Notes: generated by a model not told the origin, from the letters alone. Shown: positions 1-12,779, numbered from the stretch's first letter. The stretch is 64,000 nt of DNA from Rheum nobile (GCA_027886185.1 WOAB01000884.1:248001-312000); one strand, 5' to 3'. Numbers and translations are program-made.

Positions 1-2587
1 ATGAAGTGTTCGCTGAGTTTGAGTCATGGCTCAAGTCTGTTGAGAAGAGTGTAGGGCAATCTCTTGGCTCTATTCGCACTGATCATGGGACGGAATTTGA
101 GAACTCTTAGTTTCTATCCCTCTCTAGGAACAATGTCATAAGTAATAACTTCTTCGCCTAGGACTCCGCAGCAAAATGGTGTTGTGGAAAGGAAGAACAT
201 GACTCTGGAGGATATGACACTCACCTTGCTTACTGCTAGTGGTCTTCCTAAGAGCTTATGGGCTGAAGCTTTGAATGTTGCATGTTACGTGATGAATAAG
301 GCAACTATTCACTCGCTGTTGGACAAGACTCCCTATGAACTCTTAAAGGGAAGAAAGCCGGATGTGTCTCATTTGCGGACCTTTGGTTGCAAGTGCTTCG
401 TCCACAACAATGGGAAAGATTCTCTTGGGAAGTTTGATCCAAGAAGTGATGAAGGTACCTCCGTAGGATATTCTCTCCACAGCAAGGCCTACAAAGTGTT
501 CAATAAGAGGACAAGGAAGGTAGAGTAAAGCATTCATGTGGTTTTCGATGAATCTATCATGGCGGGTAACAATGTGCAGGAACAAATGACTGATGTTCCC
601 TCGAATACCGGTCTCTCTAAGGATGATAGTTTTCAGCTTGTGGAAAACAGTGTCATGGATGTTGCTTCAAATGATATGAATGGGGTCTCTCCTGATCAAG
701 ATAGTCGTGATGACTCATCAACACCAAGGGCTCAAGACTCTGCTGACACCGTTGAGTCAGATGAATGTACTCAGTCGTTTGATTCTTCTCAAGTTCCTTA
801 AGAGGATCAAAGCCCAAGTTCTGCTGATGAAGATGTTGTCGGAGAAAGTCCCAATGCTGATGGGACAATTGGTGACAGTTTTGGTGCTGGAAATGTTGAA
901 TCCAATGAGTTTGATCTCACAACTCTTCCGGTGAGAAACTACTAGCAAAAGAATTCCCATCCAGTACATCAAATCCTAACAGACTATAGGAAGGGGATTC
1001 CTCACAACACTCGTTCTTCTCTGCAAAATTTTTGTGCCTTTAATGCTTTTCTCTCTCTACAAGAACCCAAAATTGTGGGAGAAGCGTTGAAGGACCCAGA
1101 CTGGATAAATGCCATGCAAGAAGAACTCCATTAATTTGAGAGCAATAAGGTTTGGCGTCTCGTTCCTCGTCCAGGGAACAGAACTGTGATAGGAACCAAG
1201 TGGGTGTTCATAAATAAGCTAGATGATCAGGGACAAGTCACAAGGAACAAAGCAAGGCTGGTGGTGAAAGGATATAACCATCAGGAAGGGATTGATTATG
1301 ATGAGACTTTTGCTCATGTTGCTCGTTTGGAAGCTATTCGTCTGCTCATTGCATACTCATCCTTTCATGGTTTCAAACTGCAGCAAATGGATGTAAGGAC
1401 TGCCTTCTTAAATGGAGTCCTCAAGGAGGAAGTCTTTGTGGAGCAAACCCCAGGATTTGAAGACACCTCTCAACCTGATCATGTCTATATTGTCGACAAG
1501 GCGATGTATGGTCTTAAGCAGGCTCCCAGAGCCTGGTATGATAGGCTATCTCAGTTCCTATTGTCACACGTATACGTTCGTGGGAAGGTTGACAAGACTT
1601 TATTCCTATTGAAGGAAGGAAAGAACACTCTAGTTGTGCAGGTCTATGTGGATGATATCATCTTTGGGTCCACAGATGACAAACTGATCCAAAAATTCTC
1701 AAGTCTGATGCCTAGTGAATTTGATATGAGCATGGTTGTGGAACTGAAGTTCTTCTTGGGTCTTCAAGTATCTCAGGGAGAAGATGGAACCGGAGTTCAT
1801 CAGCAAAAGTATCTCAGGGAGTGTATCAAGAAATTTGGAATGTCCGATGCAAAGCCCTTCACCACTCCCATATCTCTCAACAATCCCATGGGAAAGGATG
1901 AACATGAAAAGGGAGTTGATCCAACACTCTAATGAGGAATCATAGGTTTGCTCCTTTATCTCACTGCTAGTAGACCTGATATTATGTATAATGCGTGTCT
2001 ATGTGCTAGATTTCAGGCTGATCCCAAGGAGACACACCTCAAAGCATTAAAAAGGATTCTGAGATACTTGAAGGGAACATATGATCTATGTCTGTGGTAT
2101 CCCAGGGGTGGCAATATCGATCTGGTTGGATACACAGATGTTGACTTCATAGGGAACAAAGTGGATAGAAAGTCTACATCAGGAATGGCTCAGTTCCTTG
2201 GGCCATGCTTAGTTTCCTGGGGTCGAAAAAGCAAAATCCAGTTGCTTTGTCAACCGCAGAAGCCGAATACATAGCCGCCGGAACTTGTTGTACTCAACTC
2301 CTATGGCTCAAGCAACAACTCAGTGACTATGGTATTCTTCTTGACTTTGTTCCCATTCTATGTGCAATACTAGTGCTATAAATATTTCCAAGAATCCTGT
2401 ACAACACTCATGTACCAAGCATATTGAAATACGACATCACTTCTTACGTGATTGTGTGGAGAAAGGGTTGGTTTCCATGGACTTATATGGAACCAAGGAT
2501 CAAATCGCTGACATTTTCACCAAGGCGCTCAATAGGGAACCTTTCGAACAGTTCCGCATGGAGCTTGGTATGATCTCTCTTAACTAA
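1..2587 (+). pseudogene. E0 pol remnant: integrase, reverse transcriptase, RNase H
   Basis: This is the 3' part of a Ty1/copia polyprotein. The integrase core is visible at 1-110 (DHGTEFEN segment with the second catalytic Asp), then a stop at 108-110 and a frame change. The E-containing motif (VVERKN) and the copia integrase C-terminal region lie at 175-528. A variable linker fills about 529-1080. Reverse transcriptase starts near 1090 and is open over 1186-1932, with YVDD at 1645-1656. RNase H follows at 1948-2587, with the terminal block ending LGMISLN. Several stops (526-528, near 1131, 1930-1932, 2272-2274) and frame changes make it non-functional. It is similar throughout to the pol of element A, but its decay is clearly greater. 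Confidence 0.92.
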
Positions 2588-2983
2588 ATGTCCACTTGTT
2601 GTGTTCCCTCGATGATTGGCTAAAATACTTGGTTAATTGCGGTTGTGTAAGTTCCGTGTCTTGTTTTGCAATATTTCTCTTGATCATTATATGAATAATA
2701 TGCTTAGCATCTTGCATGTGCTTCTCGAATTTGCAAAATTTCTTACATGATCATCTATGCTTTCATAATAATACTTGGAACAACTTTCTTTCGGCTCAAA
2801 AGAGTCAACTTGATGCATTGATCCCTCATTATAAGCTCAAATGATTGTTGACTCTATAGCTTACCCTAGCCATCATGCTTGATTCTCCCTATGAGCCCCT
2901 CTAATCATCCACAACTGGAGCCTCTCATTCATGATTAAACATTATTAAAAATTCTTGTATATGTTTTTGTGTGATGTTCTTTG
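2588..2983 (+). other. E0 non-coding DNA between pol and the env-like remnant
   Basis: No gene is seen here. It corresponds in place to the long untranslated stretch after pol in elements A and C. It is cut at 2983 by the insertion of element A and resumes at 12030. Confidence 0.6.
2979..2983. repeat. Target-site duplication of element A (CTTTG), left copy; right copy 12025-12029
   Basis: The five bases before the 5' LTR of A (CTTTG) are repeated exactly after its 3' LTR at 12025-12029. This is direct evidence that 2984-12024 is a single insertion event into E0. Confidence 0.95.
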
Positions 2984-4111
2984 TGTTAGGAAATGGAACT
3001 CTGAAACCTCAGTTCCCCTGAGAGTTTCTTTCCTCAGTTTCTCTACTTTTGAAGATGACAAATATTATGATACTAATGTTTTATCTCAAAGATGTGCTTT
3101 AAGGAACTACAGGAATATACCGAAGGCAAGAAAGCCAAACAGGACAAGAGAACCAAAGGAACAAGACAAAGGAAGGAACCTAGAGGAACCCAGGTGTGCC
3201 CAGAAACGAAGCACGCAAGATTGCGATTCCCGAGAAATCTGGGAACACCAACCTCGGACAAAAGGAAGTCGAAAGCGACTTGAGAGAAGCTTCCAAAAGT
3301 CTGCCACCATCCAAGAGCAAGACTCCAAGACACCTAGAACGCCGAACCTCGGACAGAAAAAGGTGAAAGCGACAGGACATGGAACCTGTCGCTGTCCAGA
3401 AGACAGTTCCCAAGTGCCCAGATTGTTGAACCTCGGAAGAAGGAAGCTAGAGAACGACTTGGCTGAAGAGGTTGACTAACCTAGAAGGCTTCTGAGCTGC
3501 CTAGGTTGTTTGTACATGCCAAGAACAACGTGGACCAAGGAGAACCACTTATCCTAGGGCAAGCTCAATCTGTGGGAACCCAGAGAAGATTAAGCTGCGA
3601 AGAATCCTCTATAAAATGAAGACTAACTCAAGGGTTATCTTCAAGCATTCACAATAGAATCACACTCCATAGCAAACATCAAAGTGTGAAGCTTCAAACA
3701 AGATCATCAAAGCAAACCGAGATCAAGAGGAACCAGTCAAGGAAAAGAAGAGCTGAGTGCTAAGTTCCTGTGACTGTAAGTGATAGTTCCTAGGTGCGAA
3801 GGTCTGTTTTTTGGATTGATTATTGATTGTGTTAAGTTATCTAGGATTGCCTAACTGTGTGTAAGGCAAAGAAACTGTGTGTTTGTTCCTAGGATAAGCT
3901 GTAACCGAAAGAGATAAGAAATCAAGAAGTAGACCTTGAAATCCTTTCGAAGGAAAGGTAGTGGTTTTTATCCTGGATTGCTAGTTGGCAATCAAAGGTT
4001 TCCACTATAAGGAACTTGTCATTTGTTTGATTGTTTATTTCCGCTGTGAAGGGAACTTAGAATCGATATTCTGAGTTCCTTAAGTTATTATCTAACAATC
4101 ACGATCCTACA
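2984..4111 (+). repeat. 5' LTR of element A
   Basis: It begins TGTTAGGAAATGG and ends CGATCCTACA, immediately before ATTGGTATCAGAGC. It matches 10897-12024 in length (1128 bp) with scattered substitutions. It belongs to the same family as the LTRs of element C and is related to the solo LTR at 51518-52371. Confidence 0.96.
3610..3617 (+). promoter_or_regulatory. TATA box in the 5' LTR of A
   Basis: TATAAAAT lies within the LTR at the place where the 3' copy has TATAAAAGG (11523-11529) and the C-family LTRs have the same motif in reverse (16518-16524, 26023-26029). Conservation across four LTR copies supports a core promoter. The copy here has G to T just after the TATAAAA core. Confidence 0.7.
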
Positions 4112-4113
4112 AT

Positions 4114-4125
4114 TGGTATCAGAGC
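4114..4125 (+). other. Primer-binding site of A (initiator tRNA-Met type)
   Basis: TGGTATCAGAGC begins two bases after the LTR end. It is the usual copia sequence complementary to the 3' end of initiator tRNA-Met. Confidence 0.9.
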
Positions 4126-4161
4126 AGGAAAAACTCTAGATCTTTGTTAAGTTTGCAGATC

Positions 4162-6181
4162 ATGTCTCAACCAAGCAAGTTTGAGCTAGGAATCTCCACC
4201 AACAAGCCACACCTTCGCAAGAAAGGAGAAGAAACATGGTGGGAAAAGTGGATGGAAAGCCACATCAAGACCAACGACTACCAATGTTGGAGGATAGTCG
4301 AAAATGGAGATGGCCACGTCGATCTTACCATGAAGGAAGAAGACTGGAAACCAGAACATTATGTCATCTCGGAGAAGAATGCCAAGGCAAGACAGTTCAT
4401 CCTCAATGGATTGGACAGAGAGGACATGGACAAAGTCATAGGCATCAAGACGGCCAAGGAGATGTGGAAAGCTCTCAAGGAGATGCATGAAGGAAGTGAG
4501 GAACTAAAGCAAAGCAGAAAGTTTGCTTTGGAAGGAGAATACCACACCTTCAAAATGATGGAAACTGAGACCATCTCAGAGTACTACTCTCGCTTCAACA
4601 GATTAATTGGAAAGTTGATGGCGGCGGGAGTTGATCTTGATGAAGTCTCCAAGTCCTTGGTGATTATCAATGGACTCAACTCCAAGTTCACCCTTCTCAA
4701 GGGAATCATGAAGAACACTCTAGGCATCCAATCCCTTCCCTTGACCCAAGTCATAGGGAAACTGGAAGTTGAAGAAGGAGAGCACACTAAAGCCAATGCC
4801 AATAAGAAACTGGAGAAAGGAATCGCCCTTAAGATCTCCAAAGCCTTCTCAAGGCTCGAGATGGAGCAATAGAACTCAGACCTGGAAGAAGAGGAGGACG
4901 AGCTAACAGCCCTCTTCTCAAAGAATATCAAAAAATTCTTTGTGAAGGGAAGGTTCCAAAAGGGCAGTTCCTCCTACAATGGACCCATAAGGGATCTTAA
5001 GGAAGTCTCTTGTTACGAGTGCAAAGAGAAGGGACACTACGCCAAGAACTATCCCAACAAGGAAGACTCCAAGGAAGAAGAAGGCTCTCGTAGCCTCATG
5101 GGGAGAAGACTCAGATGAGGAACTGGATCTGAGTGGCTTCTCTGGAGGAAGATGTCTCATGGCAAAAGGAGACTCAAGCGACTCAGAAGACCTTGAGGTA
5201 ACTTCTGATGATCTCTTAAAATCCCTAGTTGATTGTGATAAGAAACAACTTCTTAAGATCATAAAGAAACTAGGAAATGAAACCCGTTCCCTTCAACAAA
5301 AACTTGATGATTGTGAAGATGAAATTACATGCTTAACCGTTGAGAATTCTGTTTGGAGTAAGAAACTTGATGAAACTGAGAAAGACCTAGCTGAAACTCA
5401 CTCCAAACTGATTGAAATTAGAAACGTGCATGCTAGTCACCTTAAAATCTGCAAATCTTGTGATGAAACTAGCATAGATTCTGTCACATTTCCCTTGCAT
5501 GCTAATTTACCTGGAAAAGACTTGCTTCAATCCATAATTGATAGATTGGACATCCTCACTGATTCTATTAATGAAAAGACAATAAATCAAACTGTTTTTG
5601 TGAGACAACGTCATGGAATAGGATATGTTAAAAACAAAGGGAACAATGATGCTGAGGATGAAAAGGCTAGGCGAGAACTTGTTGAGATGAATGAGAACCT
5701 CAGTACTGCTCTTGCCACTTCTCGCGATAGGAATCAATTCTTATCAGAGAAGATCATGGTCCTTGAGAACAAGGCTGAGGTTGCCAAACGTCTCAATGAG
5801 AATTCTCAAAGTCCTAAGAAGGAACCTAAGGGAAAAGAAAAGACGGTTCCTGAAAACCAATGGTTCACCAATTCCTTTACTCACAAAAGATATGTTGACA
5901 TGGCCCATAGTAAGGTTAAAGACAATGTTGACTTCAACAAAAGGAAAACTGAAAAACCTTTTAGGCCAGGAAAAGGAAAGTATGGTCATGTTGTTTATAA
6001 TCGTTTGTGTACCTACTGCGGTAAGAATGGTCATTACAACACTGATTGTGCTAAGAAAATGAACTTTGAAAAGGAGAAAAGTGCCTATTACCATGAAAGG
6101 AACCAGTTCCCTGGTTATTCACAGACTCGAAATGCTAATCCCCCCAGTAAAGCCAAGCTTCGTTGGGTTCAGAAATCTTAG
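4162..6181 (+). pseudogene. A gag (capsid and nucleocapsid), broken
   Basis: The reading frame starts at ATG 4162 (MSQPSKFEL), the first Met after the primer site and shared with element C. The first 230 residues are a copia-type capsid region (UBN2-like). A stop at 4870-4872 replaces a Glu codon seen in C. A CCHC knuckle lies at about 5013-5055, but its last Cys is Tyr here. Near 5080 a 17-bp deletion relative to C shifts the frame. The remainder, open at 5159-6181, has coiled-coil-like acidic and Leu-rich segments and a second intact knuckle of the CTYCGKNGHYNTDC type near 6010. It ends at a TAG (6179-6181), in frame with the protease that follows. Confidence 0.9.
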
Positions 6182-9100
6182 TTCCCTTGTGTGCAAAAAG
6201 AAGAGAGGCAACCCCAACTATGGTACATTGACAGTGGTTGCTCATGCCATATGACCGGAAAAAGAAATCAAATGACCTCTCTTCAACCTCTCCAAGGAGG
6301 GAACATATCCTTTGGAGACAAAAGCAAATGAAAAATCCATGGAATAGGAATTGTGAAACTCAACGATCACATTCAGGTAAACAAAGTTCACCTTGTTGAT
6401 AATCTTGGTTTTGATCTAATAAGTGTGTCACAGCTGTGTGATCAAGGAGACAATGAAGTCAGATTCAGATCAAACGAATGCTCAGTTCTTGACTCCTCGG
6501 GACAAATCATCCTAAAAGGAAAAAGGTTCAACAATGTTTATATTGTTGATCCATCCTTTGTCCCCAAGGAGAAACTGTGTCTCTCAAAGGTGAATGACCA
6601 AGCTGAGTTGTGGCATCAACGCCTCGGTCATGCCAGCACCAAGCTGATTCAAAAGCTACACTCAAAGAAACTAGTCAGAGGACTGCCAAAGCTGAGTGGC
6701 ACATCTAAGGAACTGTGCTCTGACTGTGTAAAAGGAAAACAGGCTCGTAGTTCCTTCAAATCCAAAAACGTGGTAAGCACCTCAAGGCCTCTTGAACTCA
6801 TCCACATGGATCTTTGTGGACCCATGAGAGTTCAAAGCCTAGGAGGAAACATGTATATCTTTGTTATTGTCTATGACTTCTCTCGTTTTACTTGGACCAT
6901 ATTCATTAAATCTAAAAGTGAAGTTATTAACCGCTTTAAAGATCTGGTTCCCTTGTTAGAAAAATCTCTTGATGTTCACTAAATGCTATTCGGTCTGACC
7001 ATGGTACCGAATTCGAAAATGGAGAATTTCTAACCTTTTGCAGTGAGCATGGCATCGATCACAACTTCTCTGCACCATACACTCCTCAACAGAATGGAGT
7101 AGTAGAAATGAAGAACAGGACCTTGGAGGACATGGCTCGAACCATGCTGATCTCAAGTGGGCTCTCCCAATCATTTTGGGCTGAGGCGATCAACACAGTG
7201 TGCTACATCATCAATAGAGCCATGCTTCGCCCAATCACAGAGAAGACACCCTATGAACTCCTAAGAGGAAGAGTTCCCAACATTTCACATCTGAGAGTGT
7301 TCGGATGCAAATGCTTTGTGCACAACAATGGGAAGGACAATCTTGGCAAGTTCCACCCAAGAAGTGATGAAGGAATCTTCATTGGTTATGCATCAGGCAG
7401 TAAGGCATACAAGGTCTTCAACAAAAGGACTAAAAAGGTAGAAGAAAGTATTCATGTTATTTTTAATGAAAAATCACTTGGAAAGATTGTGCAGAACACC
7501 ACCAGTTCCTTTGAAAATCCATTTCCCAAGTCATCTCAAGAAGATCCAGATGAAGATGTCACTCCTCCCAGTTCCTGTCCTGCTGATCGAAACCCTCCAA
7601 TGGCTCCCCCACCAGTTCCCATGGATAATGAACAACAATCCATTTCTGGGAACCATGAGCATGACGACAACATCTGTGGAGACTTCAATGATTCATCTTC
7701 CCACATGATCTTCAATGGAAAAGATGATCCTAACAAGGAAGCTGAATGCTCAACTCAGAATGTCTCCACATCAAATGCTCTAGCCCCCAACAGAGAAAGA
7801 AGAGTCGTCAAGCCTCCAGTCAGGTACGAACATCTAACCTTCTTTGCCTTCAATGCCTTTCTGTCTATTGTGGAACCAAAGAACATAGGTGAGGCACTGA
7901 AGGACGCGGACTGGATCCAAGCTATGCAAGAAGAGCTTCATCAGTTTGAAAGGAACAAAGTATGGCATCTAGTTTCTCATCCCAAGGATAAACACATCAT
8001 AGGAACCAGATGGGTTTTCAGAAACAAGCTGGATGATACAGGAGCTGTGATAAGGAACAAAGCGAGACTTGTAGCTCAAGGATACAATCAACAAGAAGGA
8101 ATCGACTATGATGAAACCTATGCTCCAGTGGCAAGGATTGAGGCAATAAGATTGTTGATTGCCTTCGCATCACACAAAGGGTTCAAGTTGTTCCAAATGG
8201 ATGTAAAGACGGCCTTCCTCAATGGAATTCTTCAAGAAGAAGTCTATGTGAAGCAACCTCCAGGTTTTGAAGACGATGATCATCCAGATCATGTCTACCT
8301 TCTAGACAAGGCACTCTATGGCCTCAAGCAAGCTCCCAGAGCTTGGTATGATCGTCTTGCCCAGTTCCTACTCTCAAATGGCTACAGGCGTGGAGTTATT
8401 GATAAGACTCTCTTCATCCTAGAAGAAGAAGGTAACATCTTAGTGGTTCAAATCTATGTTGATGATATCGTTTTTTGTTCCACTAACCTGTCCCTTGTAG
8501 ACAAGTTCAAAGACTTGATGAACAATGAATTTGAAATGAGTTTAATTGCGGAACTCACATTCTTCCTCGGATTACAAATCACTCAAAAGGAAGATGGTAT
8601 TCAAACCCACCAACAGAAGTATGTCAGGGAACTACTGAAGAAGTTCAAAATGGATTCATGCAAGCCTCTCTCCACTCCCATATCCACCATTGCCCATCTG
8701 GATAAGGACCACTCGAGTCCTCTAGTGGAGGAGAAGCTCTATAGAGGTATGATAGGCTCACTCATGTACCTAACCGCTAGTCGACCAGACATTGTCTTTG
8801 CTGTTGGCTTGTGTGCTAGGTTCCAATCTTGTCCGAGAGAAACCCACTTGGCTACTGTGAAGAGAATACTTCGATATCTCAAGGGAACTGACGATCTCTG
8901 CATTTGGTACCCCAAAGAATGTCCCTTTGAGCTCATGGGTTTCACTGATGCTGATTATGCTGGATATTTGGTGGATAGAAAGAGCACTTCTGGAATGACA
9001 CAATTCCTAGGCCCTTGTCTTGTGTCATGGGGATCAAAGAAACAAGTTTCAGTCTCCCTCTCCACCACAGAATCCGAGTACATTGTGGCTGCCTCATGCT

Positions 9101-9399
9101 GTTCCCAACTTCTCTGGCTAAAGCAACAACTCGCGGACTTTGGTATGTCTTATGGCCCTCTTACTATTCTTTGTGATAACACTAGTATCATAAACATTTC
9201 TAAGAATCCTGTGCATCATACTCGTACCAAGCATATAGACATAAGACATCATTTTCTTAGAGATCATGTTGAGAAGGGAAACATCATTATGAAATTTTGT
9301 AGAACTGAAGATCAGGTTGCAGATATATTCACCAAAGCCTTGAATAGAGTTCCCTTCGAGAACCTTAGATTAGAACTGGGAATGATTCCTATAACCTAG
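6182..9399 (+). pseudogene. A pol: protease, integrase, reverse transcriptase, RNase H
   Basis: The protease motif WYIDSGCSCHMTG is at about 6220-6258, followed by a TGA stop at 6328-6330. The integrase zinc region (H-H-C-C, around 6600-6735) and core (MDLCGPM, SDHGTEFEN, then VVEMKN with the catalytic Glu) follow. A single missing T near 6973 shifts the frame relative to C. From 7108 to 9399 one 763-residue frame runs without interruption through the integrase C-terminus, a Pro- and Ser-rich linker, reverse transcriptase (IYVDDI near 8453) and RNase H (FTDADYAG, TTESEY, and the terminal block ending LGMIPIT). The polyprotein would copy RNA to cDNA and insert it, but the breaks make it non-autonomous. 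Confidence 0.95.
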
Positions 9400-10896
9400 C
9401 AGTGACTTTAGCTTAAAGGTTTCTTTCCAGTTCCCTTGATTGACTAGTTTAGATCTTTTTACTTGTCTTTATCTTAGAATATTTGTGTCATTTCTCTTGC
9501 GTTAGACCCTCATATTCATAATGGTTTCTCAAAAGGCTTTGACAAATTTTTCTAGTTCTTCTCCCTGGTTGTTCATCTCTTATTAAAATTCAATCATTGT
9601 TCAAGTTTCTTTGTTGGCCCAAAAGTCACAATCTGATCATATTCTAACCCAACAATACAAGCCGAAATGATGATTGTGTACTATGACCCTCCCTTGCCTC
9701 ATTACACAATCTATTTCCCTATGATCCTCTTCTTAACCCTCTCTGGGAATTAGTGTGTGATGCGATAAATGGCCTTCCCCGATTTATTTTATGGGAACGT
9801 ACTTTCAGGTCCTATGTCTTAAAACCCCACATCAAAGGTTCCCATATATCCCTCTAGCACACTGAAAATATCGCCAGAAAGGAACTAGGATGGGCTACCC
9901 CTTAAACGGCTAGTAAGAGAATTGCTCCTCCCAAGACAGTATTTATGGAAAATCTCACAGCGTCAGAGACGTCTTCTCAGCCTTGAACAGTTGCAATTTT
10001 TGAGCATTTTATCTTTGAATTTGTGACCGTTGCAAAGGCGCAAAAGCTTCAAGAAAATTAGCCGTTTCAACTCTTCAGAGTTCCCAGAAATATCTCCAAT
10101 GGCTTGATTCTCAACGGCTCCAAAATTGCTCAAGGGTTATTTAAGGCTCCAAAATTGCTCATGTTCACCTGTCTCTCTCAAAACACAAAGCTCCTCAAAT
10201 GGCCAAGAAAAACCTCAATCTTAACCTTGCTCAATTGGAGGTAATTAGGCCGATAAGATAACAACAGGCCAAGATGAAGGAACTGCAGAAAAGAAGAAAA
10301 CTGAAGAGGAGGCCACTACGCTGCCATAGGAACGTCTCTCCTAGTTCCCAGTGCTATAACATCACAGTGTGCTAGTAGCTCCCTAGGGTCCTACTCCCCT
10401 CTTCTATCCTTATTTTGTCTAATGTCAAGTTGGTTGTGCTCTTTTGTTTCTCTTTCCACTATGCATCTCTGGACAATGTACTTGATTTTAATGATTAATG
10501 AACTCTTATGGTAATGTTTCTAATGCATCATTTGTCTTTGCCTTAAGTTTCTATTATGGTCACTATCATGGGTTTAACGCAAATTGTTTATTTCACATTG
10601 ATATCCTATACTTGATAAGTAACTTGATTTTTTCGATGATGTCAAAAGGGGGAAGAATGGATAGGAACCTTGAATTATTGGAACTACTGGACTTATAGGA
10701 AATCTGAACCCGTTCTATTTCTGAGGGGGAACTTGAATAACTTAGTTCATTTGCTTAGGGGGAATTTACAACTATTGAATGTTCTATCATTATTTAATAA
10801 AGTTGTAAATCTTTTAGCTCAACTGTTCTCATGAATTTCATGTCCTTATTATGTTGCCAGGTTCCTTATATTTGTCATCATCAAAAATGGGGAAAT
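9400..10896 (+). other. A 3' region with env-like ORF start only, and purine tracts
   Basis: About 800 bp of non-coding DNA is followed by an ATG at 10200 that opens only about 20 codons (MAKKNLNLNL) before stops. A TATA-like TTATTTAAG lies about 60 bp upstream. Downstream sequence (about 10340-10400) matches the DNA after the env-like ORF of element C in reverse. The interval from pol to LTR is 1.5 kb here and 3.1 kb in C, so most of the env-like ORF was deleted. The Sirevirus motif GATGATGTCAAAAGGGGGA is at 10635-10653, with further G-rich tracts at about 10722 and 10758. Confidence 0.75.
10883..10896 (+). promoter_or_regulatory. Polypurine tract of A
   Basis: AAAAATGGGGAAAT abuts the TG of the 3' LTR. 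This is the plus-strand primer site. The same sequence is found in reverse next to the 3' LTRs of B (13643-13656) and C (17160-17173). Confidence 0.88.
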
Positions 10897-12024
10897 TGTT
10901 AGGAAACGGAACTCTGGAACCTCAGTTCCCCTGAGAGTTCCTTTCCTCAGTTTCTCTACTTTTGAAGATGACAAATATTATTATACTAATATTTTATCTC
11001 AAACATGTGCTTTAAGGAACCACAGGAATATACCGAAGGCAAGAAAGCCAAACAGGACAAGAGAACCAAAGGAACAAGACAAAGGAAGGAACCCAGAGGA
11101 ACCCAGGTGTGCCCAGAAACGAAGCATGCAAGATTGCGATTCCCGAGAAATCTAGGAACACCAACCTCGGACAAAAGGAAGTCGAAAGCGACTTGAGAGA
11201 AGCTTCCAAAAGTCTTCCACCATCCAAGAGCAAGACTCCAAGACACCTAGAACGCCGAACCTCGGATATAGAAAGGTGAAAGCGACAGGACATGGAACCT
11301 GTCGCTGTCCAGAAGACAGTTCCCAAGTGCCCAGATTATTGAACCTCGGAAGAAGGAAGTTGGAGAACGACTTGGCTGAAGAGGTTGACTAACCTAGAAG
11401 GATTCTGAGCTGCCTAGGTTGTTTGTACATGCCAAGAACAACGTGGACCAAGGAGAACCACTTATCCTAGGGCAAGCTCAATCTGTGGGAACCCAGAGAA
11501 GATTAAGCTGCGAAGAATCCTCTATAAAAGGAAGACTAACTCAAGGGTTATATTCAAGCATTCACAATAGAATCACACTCCATAGCAAACATCAAAGTGT
11601 GAAGCTTCAAACAAGATCATCAAAGCAAACCGAGATCAAGAGAAACCAGTCAAGGAAAAGAAGAGCTGAGTGCTAAGTTCCTATGACTGTAAGTGATAGT
11701 TCCTAGGTGCGAAGGTCTGTTTCTTGGATTGATTATTGATTGTGTTAAGTTATCTAGGATTGCCTAACTGTGTGCAAGGCAAAGAAACTGTGTGTTTGTT
11801 CCTAGGATAAGCTGTAACCAAAAGAGATAAGAAATCAAGAAGTAGACCTTCAAATCCTTTCGAAGGAAAGGTAGTGGTTTTTATCCTGGATTGCTAGTTG
11901 GCAATCAAAGGTTTCCACTATAAGGAACTTGTCATTTGTTTGATTGTTTATTTCCGCTGCGAAGGGAACTTAGAATCGATATTCTGAGTTCCTTAAGTTG
12001 TTATCTAACAATCACGATCCTACA
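10897..12024 (+). repeat. 3' LTR of element A
   Basis: It is 1128 bp, the same length as the 5' LTR, beginning TGTTAGG and ending CCTACA. TATAAAA is at 11523-11529. It is followed by the target duplication CTTTG. Confidence 0.96.
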
Positions 12025-12029
12025 CTTTG

Positions 12030-12779
12030 TACCCTCTCTGGTAACGTTACCCCGGATCACACCCTTCTACTTTTTCGGAAAGTCGAGAAGTTGGATCATC
12101 ACCTCTGTGTATTGTGGTTGGGAATTGACAGGATTGAGGTGCAAGGATGGTCTGCAGATGTGTGGGAAAAAGTGATGTGCATTTAAGGTTGATTTGATGA
12201 CTGCGAGATGCTTTGATTTGGAAAGAGATGTTGTGAGCTTTGATGTACACGAACGCAATCTTCCACAATATTTATTATTGGAAGATATCTTCTTGTTGTG
12301 ATCTTTGGAAAGAAAAGGAAAGAAGTGGATTGGGAACGTTATCCTTGGTAACTGAAAAGATTTGAAAAAGGATTCTCAAGGTTTCTATCCTCTTATTTAT
12401 ATGGTGACTTCGGCAAGGTTGCCATACTATTCCCTTGTGTTGTTCAAAAAAAATATTGAATACCACAAGGTACACAAATAGGGGACCAATGAATCTTTCT
12501 TCTACCGGCGGTTGGATGCTAGTATCTTGCACAAGATGCAGTTCATGTTGCAAGACGTTGTTGGTTGGGTTAAGGTTGTGCCCGAGCCAGTGGTGGATGT
12601 TGATGAGGAAGAGTCTGATGGTGCTAACTCTGAGGGGGAACAAAATAATGAGCTCAGTATGGATTCTGACATGAAAACGGTTGTGAGAAGGCTGTCCTGC
12701 GCAATTTCACTTTTGGCGGAACCACAAAGGCGTCTTATGGAGGAAGTGCGTGCTTTGATTGCTATTCATACTTCAGCTC
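12030..12779 (+). pseudogene. E0 env-like ORF remnant (C-terminal part), split by B
   Basis: The segment lies between element A and element B and belongs to E0. It carries plus-strand coding-like pieces, the clearest from 12512 with an acidic stretch (DVDEEESDGANSEGE) and a C-terminal helix-rich end (LLAEPQRRLMEEVRAL). The same frame continues across the B insertion and stops at 35843-35845. Several stops interrupt it upstream. Its place after pol is that of the env-like or extra ORF of Sireviruses. Similarity to the better-preserved ORFs of B and C is weak, so the assignment rests mainly on position. Confidence 0.5.
12775..12779. repeat. Target-site duplication of element B (AGCTC), left copy; right copy 35815-35819
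   Basis: AGCTC precedes the left LTR of B and follows the right LTR exactly. It ties the two ends of a 23-kb interval together as one insertion into E0. Confidence 0.93.

Larger units (their letters stand above)
2984..12024 (+). mobile_element. A: complete Sirevirus-type Ty1/copia element with paired LTRs
   Basis: Two 1128-bp LTRs (2984-4111 and 10897-12024) begin TGTTAGG and end CCTACA. They flank an interior with a tRNA-Met-type primer site, gag, pol and a purine tract. Target duplications are perfect. The gag has stops, a 17-bp deletion and a mutated zinc knuckle; pol has one stop and one frameshift, but the segment from the integrase C-terminus to RNase H (7108-9399) is still open. Most of the env-like ORF present in the related element C has been lost. 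The LTRs are very similar by eye, so the insertion is younger than E0. Confidence 0.96.
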
